This document shows positions 57,201-64,000 of a stretch of 64,000 nt of DNA, in pieces. The notes under the pieces were generated by a model. The model was not told the origin of the DNA. It saw only the letters and a program-made list of their open reading frames with translations, and searched no databases. This DNA comes from Beroe ovata (taxonomy: Eukaryota > Ctenophora > Nuda > Beroida > Beroidae), in the NCBI GenBank assembly GCA_946803715.1, contig CAMPET010000080.1, positions 160,853 to 224,852 on the forward strand. The letters are read 5' to 3'. A program made the translations under genes and the position numbers. Positions within the stretch are counted from its first letter, which is position 1; each line of letters starts with the position of its first letter.

Positions 57201-60163
57201 ACATCCAAAGTCGACTCACTCACCTGCGGATACGACAGCAAGTGGGTAGAAGATGTCTCGAAAATTCAATGTGTCTCCAAGTGCTCTCACGAGGGCAAAG
57301 AGTATGATATTGGGGCCAGTCGACTGCTCCCGGAGCCAAAGAAGGGGTATCAGTGGGCAAACGGGGCCACACAAACCATGTGCAAAGCAGTGTTTTCTGA
57401 CTCAGGAGGTTTGCTATCTGTTTTTTGTTGTTTTTTGTTGTTTTTTGTTGTTTTTGGTGTTTCTTTATTGATGTTGTTGTTTTTTTGCTGTTCTTACGAA
57501 ACTTTTCGTTTCAGCAACATCGCAGTGGGATGTATCGGCAGAACAAGAGGACGTGAACGAGTGTGAGGATGCCTCCTTCTGTGGGGACGGATCATTGAAG
57601 TGTGAGAACAAGATCGGTGGTTTTGTTTGCACTTGTAAGCCAGGGTGAGTCGAAAACAGGCGGAATTATGAGAGGAAAACCGGTTAGATCGAAAATAAAA
57701 CCGGTCATATATTGACAATGACATAGAGCAAAGAAATAACTTCCCCCCCCCCAGTTTCTGATTCAACAAAATCTTTCAGTTATAACTTGGACGAGGAAAC
57801 AGGTACTTGCAAAGACGTTGATGAGTGCAAAGTGGGCGGAGTCGGCTATAAAAAGTAAGAATCACAAATATGCAGATTCGATCATATAGCTCCATAATAG
57901 TTATTGATATCTCTTCCCTAGTTTCGCTTTTCGTGTATAAATACAGTAAGACTTTATTCCCTCCTCCTCCCTCCTAGATGTCTGGTCGGACAAAACCTGG
58001 GAACATGTCTGAACTCCAAGAGCAGTTATGAATGCACGGCGTGCCACACCGGAGCCTACGCCGTGGCGGGAAGTCCTACCAAAGAGTGCAGAGCATGTAC
58101 TTGTCAGAAAATGGGTACAACAGCCAAGGTATTCATTGTGCACCATGTCCACCATGTGCACGATGTGCAACCATGTGCACCATGTGGATACATATGCAAA
58201 TTAGCATGAATTACCGCCAAGTATCCCTAAATGCATCAGCGTTTTTCCTGTCCACTGATATTCATGTATATATCGAGTCATGGACTTGGCCCACAATTCC
58301 AGATATGCGATGGGACAGGCGCGTGCAAATGCAAAACCAACGTTGGCGGAGCACAGTGTGAGGCGTGCATCGAAGGTTACTCTGGTTACCCAGAATGCGA
58401 ATCATGTGCCCGGGGTTACTATAACAACAAGTCAAACGGAGGGAAATGCACGAAATGCACGTGCTCTAACGACGGTGTGGAAGACGATATCTGCGCCGTA
58501 ACAACGGGCCAGTGCAAGTGTAAAGAGGGCGTGGTCGGAAGCACGTGTGATAAGTGTGGCGCAGATCGGGCGAATTATCCCACGTGCTCCCCTGTCCCAA
58601 AGGATGGAACGTTGTCACCGTGGTCACAATGGTCGAGTTGGGATGATCTAACTAAATGCGGCAATCCAAGCACTTCAGAGTAAGTCAAGTGACCACAAAT
58701 CCATTATCAAACCGCTATGTGAACAGCATATCAGTATAAATGGTAAAGGGGAATGAAAGAGACGTACAATATTAATTGAGTTGTCTTTTATCAGTGATTT
58801 TGCCCCCTTCCACACCGTTAAAGTACACATCGGTTATTGTGTACACAACACCACTCCCCCAAACTATAGACTCCCCCTAACACTCTAACAGTCTAACACT
58901 CCCCCATCTCCCCAGTGTCGTTTCAGAGAGAAAAAGACGTCGTAATTGCGACGATACCACTAAAAACGCATTTGGAACCTCTTGTTCGAAAGCCAGATTG
59001 GAAGACACGGAAACTAAAACATTTAAAGACACGTGCAGGTAGGTTTTTTTAAATGTTAGAATTTTTCGGTAATTAGTTGATAATTTCCATTTTGGACAAA
59101 AATCATAATACATCAACATGAGCACGTTTGATTTTATAACGTTGCAATTCACCAGTCGCCACTCTCCACTTATAACCTTGTTTTCCAGTTCTTCTTAAGT
59201 ATAATCAAATGAAAAATGGACTTACCTCGATGCTCGGTGTGTCTTGAAACCTTTCATCTCCTAGAAAATTATAGAGGCTAAAGCTCGAGATATGGCATTA
59301 TTGTTCCCAACAACCGTATCCTGTCTTTTACAGGAGAGTTTCAAGCTTGTTGATAAGAATAGCAAAAGGAAGAAGTGACGGGACATCGGGAAAATTATCA
59401 GTCAAACTCATGCAGGTACAATTATTGTAGAGAATGGTATTATTTGTCCCGTCACGTGACAGCTATTGACCAATGAGAGCACTGATACAAACTATTAAAA
59501 TCAAGAAACGCTGTCACGTGATCAAAATCATTTGGGACCCCTCCCCAATAACGCCATTCTCTATGAATATGAGATCATCAGCTCGAAAAACTAGGGTAGC
59601 AAGTCCGACCCTCATTACGTGAACGGGACATGACGGTCAAAAGTGGACGACTGCTTATTCCATGGGCATGTAGACATATGGTGATGACTACATGACTGCT
59701 TTTGTCTGTTTGTGAAGCAGAGTCCACTCTTGAGAGCCAACATTCCACTTTAAGGGCCGAACTTCTTTGAAATCGTAGTACTCAAACTAACAATTTCGCT
59801 CAAACTAGTACTCAAACTAAAAACGTAGTACTCAAACTAAAAACGTAGTACTCAAACTAACAATTCCGCCAGTATGAAAACGGGGCGAGTTGTACGACAC
59901 CAAGAAAGACATTCGATGGACCCAACAGCAACAAAGCTTACGAACGGAGTGCCAGCCAGTACAGCTGTACATCTACATTCGATTTAAGATATGACATCCA
60001 CATGGACCTAATATCGGATTCCGGCGACAAGATTTCGATCAGCTACATGGGAATAAAGCTGGCTAACGGTGAGTACAGGTTTTGGCGGGACACAAGGTAT
60101 GCTAGCATCGGCAAGAGTGATCTGTTGGGGTACAAGAAGCTCGACGTGATAGGAAGACTGTAA
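54243..60163 (+). CDS. Secreted cephalotoxin-like multidomain protein (coiled-coil, EGF, sushi-like, laminin-EGF, TSP1)
   Basis: Nine phase-consistent exons (54243-55367, 55464-57408, 57515-57644, 57780-57854, 57978-58128, 58303-58679, 58916-59038, 59334-59415, 59873-60163) give about 1,430 residues. A signal peptide (MIRLPGALIGLLLLIQPG) is followed by a large helical region with a hydrophobic stretch (LALIGALATAFQFVGPILDI). This arrangement resembles cuttlefish SE-cephalotoxin and its animal homologues, recalled from family knowledge. Exon 2 adds an EGF-like piece (CLCDMGYGGDAC) and a sushi-like module. Exons 3-5 carry a calcium-binding EGF (DVNECED) and a second DVDEC module. Exon 6 has laminin-type EGF repeats and the start of TSP1 (SPWSQWSSWDD), completed in exon 7. 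Exons 8-9 form a C-terminal domain opening RSDGTSGKLSVKL. There is no membrane anchor. Toxicity is not implied: many such homologues are extracellular matrix or secretory-cell proteins. The reading frame looks intact. Confidence 0.82.
57419..57456 (+). repeat. 10-bp T/G repeat in intron 2 of the secreted-protein gene
   Basis: The unit ttttttgttg is repeated nearly four times just after the gtttgc donor at 57409. It keeps the upstream frame open, so a retained intron would add a run of phenylalanine, valine and cysteine and mimic a membrane segment. Confidence 0.9.
59774..59862 (+). repeat. 20-bp tandem repeat before the last exon of the secreted-protein gene
   Basis: Four imperfect units of gtagtactcaaactaaaaac occupy the end of intron 8, immediately upstream of the acceptor at 59872. 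Confidence 0.88.
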
Positions 60164-60305
60164 TTCCAGTTGACAGTGATCGACAAATATACTACTGGGA
60201 AATAGAAGATCATTAACTTACGATTGATTTATTTTAGTTAGTTTTATCCGAACAAAAACTGAAGTTTCATTTGTAGGAGAAGGAAACACGTTTTCAGCGT
60301 AAGAA

Positions 60306-60311
60306 AATAAA
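60306..60311 (+). promoter_or_regulatory. Possible polyadenylation signal
   Basis: An AATAAA hexamer lies about 143 bp after the TAA of the secreted-protein gene, the first canonical signal downstream. Confidence 0.45.
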
Positions 60312-60319
60312 AATTCACA

Positions 60320-61370
60320 AATCATCATCCCCCATTCTTTATTATGCAAACTGGTCACTGTAAACTATATATGAGAATCAGAGCTCAAATTATTATGAAA
60401 ATATGCACTCCCCAACCTATCCAGCAAGTTGTGGGTTGTAACGATCATCCCAGTAATACCCGACGCATCCTTGTGTCTGTGTTGAGAGATGTCGTCGGTT
60501 TCTCGACAATTGGATGAGGAGAGCAGATGTACTGAAACCAAGATCGGTCGCTATAGTATTGTGATATAGAGGGGATAGCGAGATGACATTGAAATGGGAT
60601 GAAGTCGATTGAAAATGAGAACACGACGTCTATAAGTGGGATGAGGAATCTGGAGATTCATTAGGAGAAAGAAATCAGAAATGAACTATTAACGAGCTGA
60701 GGAATGGGACAACGAAACAAGGTGAACGTACGAAACGCAGATGCATGTGGAAGAAATGGCAGCTCATGTGTGTCTGCGCGCGTTTCAATTCTATAAAAAG
60801 TTCTCGACAAAATGCCGACGATATGGTAAACTTTCTGATTAAGGACTTTCGAGATTTTCGATGATTAAGCACATTCCTATTTCTGCGTGAAACTTCAATG
60901 AGACTTCCTCCGACTGCAACATTCAGGCCAACATGCTGTATGGCTACGATTGCTCTTTGTGGTACGTGTGTAGACGTCCGTATGTACGTTTTTATCCTGC
61001 ATGATGGACATACGTGCGCGCGCGCAAACAGTCGAGCCGCGCATCCTTAATTACAGTTTACGCGCTGCGCTAAGCAAAAAAACGACATACTAAGTTCGCG
61101 CCTTCCATAAAGTCTAATCTTGAGCAAAAGTATCACGCTTTTCAGAACAGAAAGTGCCATAGGATTAGGATACCTCACTCTGTCATGAAATATGATACGG
61201 CACAAAATATGCTATGAAGATGTGATTGTCATCTGTGTACATCATCAGTGTACATGTCACAACACTAAATATAGAAAGACAAACATGACAATTTGCCCTG
61301 ATAAATGACTGTTAGGATGACTGTGTGAGTGATCCGATTTTGAAAACATATCCTTAAGAATCTAGCACGA
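60320..61370. other. Intergenic region between convergent genes
   Basis: There is no supported exon. It separates the plus-strand secreted-protein gene from the minus-strand LRRC58-like gene and includes a short CG-alternating run (cgcgcgcgc) near 61017. A missing last exon of the LRRC58-like gene could be here, but I could not find one. Confidence 0.5.
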
Positions 61371-61375
61371 TCTAA

Positions 61376-63117
61376 TTAGATATATAAATCACGGGGCAAT
61401 TGAAATACGATACTCACATGATGGAGAGGCACTCGGTACAGACCACAAAAGTCGACGAATTCGACGTCTTGGACCCTTGTGTCGAAGTACACGCAGTCAC
61501 AAAGTGGGTTAACACACCGCTTAGCTGAATCGAGGTAGTCGACAAGAGGGCCCGGTAGTATGTCACGAGAATAGTAGATGTCTGGGAATGAACTGGTGTC
61601 AATCATTTGTGAGATAATGGTGTCGAGGGACTAGATAAACAGATGATAGGGTCAGAAAATGGCGGGAAGAAAATGGCGTCCAGAAAAATGAACAGTTGGG
61701 AAAGTGGTGTTGTCAATGTACTGGATACCGGAAAAAAGTCACAACTCAGAGTCAACCTCACCGTTCTTTTTGATGGCCCTGCCGGCGACTTCTTGTAAAG
61801 ATGGCGGTCCAACAGGCAGCTTTCTGACGAAATCCTGGACCAGAGGATTCTGCCTGGAAATAGAAAAAACTGAGCCTAGAATTATGAGGTCCTTTAAGTA
61901 GGTTGATTCCAGAAAAATTCTGCAACAGCCGCAATATGGAATACCGAGTTCTTGCATTGGAAGGCATGAAATAAAAATAGCTATCTATTCCTTTTTGCTT
62001 CTAGAGACAAAATTACATACGTGTTGTGATATATGACCCCCAATCTCGTGCTGGGGGCACTATAGCAGCTTTCCGCCGTCTATCTATCCTACATATTGTG
62101 AATACCTGATGGTCAGTGACTCGAGATTCTTCAAATTGAGAAGCCCTCTCGGGAGAGAAGACAGATTATTCCGATGTAGTGTAAGGGTCTTTAATCTTCT
62201 CAAATATCTGCCATAGAATTCGGTTAAGCGCAGGCTAAATAGGCAATGAAATATTTGGGCAGGGGCAAACTATTCCTGTCACCTGAATGTAACCATAGGT
62301 GCGTGAATAATGAAAATATTTGGGAGGGGGTTTATTTTCTATCAACCTAAATGTCGTTGGTATATTGTGGAGATGGTTATTGTGCAGATATAGAGCTGAA
62401 AGTCGCGGGAGGTAGCCCATTTCCTCTGGCAGGTTCGTCAATCTGTTTCCACCAACATACAGGTATTCCAAACTGCAAGACAGAAAGAAAAATGATAGGT
62501 AAGTTTTAAACTCCTAACAGAAATTATGCCAGGAATTCTGTTGAAGGAAACTGATGGATATGTTTCATTCATTCTTAATGTATAGAAGTTTACTGCTGTT
62601 GAAATCTAAGTGTCTATTAACCTCATAAGGTATGAAATTGTCTTTGGTATTACTGAAATACAATTGGATCCTAGGTTCAAGTGTACAAGTCTGGTTAACA
62701 ACGTGAATTGGATTGGTATCTCTGGTAGTAAGTTTCCTGAAAGGTAGAATTGTGCTTGAAAAATATCAAATATCTAGTCAATCGTGAAACTTCCTTAGAT
62801 TTATCAGCAGACTCATCACTCCTACCTGCAACATTCAGTTTTTCGATCGACTGTGACCTCCCAAAATCAAGAGCAACACTCTTTATAAGATTTTTCTTAA
62901 TGATAAGTGTCTTTAAAAACTTTAAACATTTCATTTCTGATGATAAAAAAGTGATCTGGTTCTCTGAAATATCTAGGTGCTCCAGGCGTTTCAATTTCCT
63001 GAACACATCTGACAATTCAGTAAGCTCATTTTTGGAAAGATCAAGTGACCTCACAGATGCAAGGATATCTGTGAAGGTAAGGTGTTTGAGTTGTCTCCCA
63101 CTTAGAGCTATGTCCAT
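61376..63117 (-). CDS. LRRC58: LRRC58-like leucine-rich-repeat protein
   Basis: Exons on the minus strand are 63117-62826, 62652-62622, 62472-62347, 62234-62106, 61853-61757 and 61630-61418 (or read through to a stop at 61376). All phases agree, giving about 296-309 residues; the human protein is roughly 370. Leucine-rich repeats are plain: VRSLDLSKNELTELSDVF, LEHLDISENQITFLSSEM, LEYLYVGGNRLTNLPEEM, LSALYLHNNHLHNIPTTF and LKTLTLHRNNLSSLPRGL. The tail is diagnostic of LRRC58: NPLVQDFV, GPPSLQEVAGRAIKK, LVDYLDSAKRCVNPLC, VYFDTRV and FVDFCGLYRVPL. Vertebrate LRRC58 has been linked to cullin-RING ubiquitin ligases as a substrate receptor (family knowledge). Several donors are weak (gttaat, gttgat, gtattc, gttgac). 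The C-terminus after PLHH is uncertain. Confidence 0.85.
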
Positions 63118-63338
63118 CACTACCTATGTGATAAGCGTAAAAGTGAAAAATAACAATTATTGACTCCTTCTCATGAATGCATTGGTATTTTGTAAGCTGA
63201 AATTGAACAATTGCTTGGCTTTTTTGATAATTAGCTATGAATAAAAGATGGAACATCAAATTCGTAAAAAATGTTCCAACTTGCCTCAACATATAATGCT
63301 GAAATATCACAATAACTTTTTGCAAAAACTCATAGCAC

Positions 63339-63557
63339 CTCCCTCACTGACTGATGGTTCAAAAGCAGAAATAGTACATAATCAAGGCACTGATCACTAA
63401 CCCACTCAGCAGGCAATTTGTCTTGCAATGCTGTCTGTTTAAAGCCCATGGATGTTATTAATCGACTGTTGATATCAGAAAATGTTGTATACAGCCACTG
63501 GGAATGAGCATGCCACCATATATGGAGAAGCTTCCAGGCTTTAGTGTGACTGCAACC
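63339..63557 (-). CDS. Possible terminal exon of a gene entering from the right
   Basis: A minus-strand frame, open after a ttgcag acceptor, encodes SHTKAWKLLHIWWHAHSQWL and later DKLPAEWVSDQCLDYVLFLL and ends VREVL before TGA. The tryptophan-rich, non-repetitive composition looks coding. It could also be a 5' exon of the LRRC58-like gene using the gtgagg near its end. I do not recognise it. Confidence 0.3.
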
Positions 63558-64000
63558 CAGAGTGTATGATTTAAGGGTCGTAAGAAAATAAATCAATGAC
63601 CCCCTGCTGACCCCCTACTGACCCCCTTCAAAGACCAAGAGTGCAAAATTCAGTGATGGTTTGCATGCACTGAGCAGCTCCTTTCATCAGATATCATTGG
63701 TCCAAAAGTTTGCATTTTTGCAAGAGGAGAGTCAAAATTGGATTAGAAAACCCATCAATTGGTCATGACTTAACTGGTGACATAACTGGTGATGTCACAA
63801 CCCATTGGATTCATCAACAAGACCTACAATTTAAAAGATTCAGTTTCATTGTCACAGGACATATATTGTTAATTCAATCTGAATCAATTCTTACTTCATA
63901 CTTATCCAGATTCTGGAACAAAAGATCGCTTGTAAAGGAGTCACTAATTGAGTATCCATGTTATTCTTTGATAAATATAAATAGAATAAATTATATTGCC

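Noticed and set aside
56600-57241. 213-codon minus-strand frame
   Set aside because: Antisense shadow of the large second exon of the secreted-protein gene.
62750-63163. 137-codon plus-strand frame
   Set aside because: Antisense shadow of the first leucine-rich-repeat exon.

Overview
The window is animal nuclear DNA: AT-rich, with short exons, GT-AG introns and few long open frames. The best taxonomic clue is an innexin whose first transmembrane and loop region (DDGWDQLNRSF, RQYTG, DYCWTQGLYT) resembles ctenophore innexins as I know them. A ctenophore is therefore my first guess, inferred from this one gene, with a cnidarian or another invertebrate as the alternative. Five single n characters (29210, 40694, 41111, 48484, 48888) mark assembly joins. 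The last four are flanked by duplicated sequence, so part of the apparent duplication is probably an assembly artefact.

Layout. (1) 1-31 kb, minus strand: the 5' half of an innexin gene that runs off the left edge. The core exons lie at 71-5591. Four convincing candidate first exons (30.9, 23.2-22.7, 17.5 and 8.4 kb) carry a start codon, end in a strong splice donor and share one splice phase that fits the innexin N-terminal exon at 5591. Two homologous exons for extracellular loop 1 (568-691 and 71-224) look mutually exclusive. The rest of this 31 kb appears to be intron. (2) 32-34 kb, plus: a possible small membrane protein and a three-exon, 112-residue unknown gene with a triplicated 3' splice site. 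(3) 34.5-47.7 kb, plus: a GPCR-like gene with a huge third intracellular loop, present as two near-identical 6.6 kb copies. Copy 1 is cut by an assembly join; copy 2 is full length but frameshifted. A 545-bp tandem repeat fills one intron. (4) 48-54.2 kb, minus: a thioredoxin-fold gene (WCRPC). In one of its introns, on the opposite strand, sits an intronless gene for a predicted myristoylated protein with a C-terminal PDZ ligand. (5) 54.2-60.2 kb, plus: a nine-exon secreted cephalotoxin-like protein with coiled-coil, EGF, sushi-like, laminin-EGF and TSP1 modules. (6) 61.4-63.1 kb, minus: an LRRC58-like leucine-rich-repeat gene, and at the right edge a possible exon of another gene.

The genes are functionally unrelated neighbours with no operon. 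I saw no tRNA, rRNA, CRISPR array or long autonomous transposon. Small inverted-repeat elements lie at 31.4, 32.6 and 53.1 kb. Exon models rest on reading-frame continuity and splice phase, checked by hand without RNA data.
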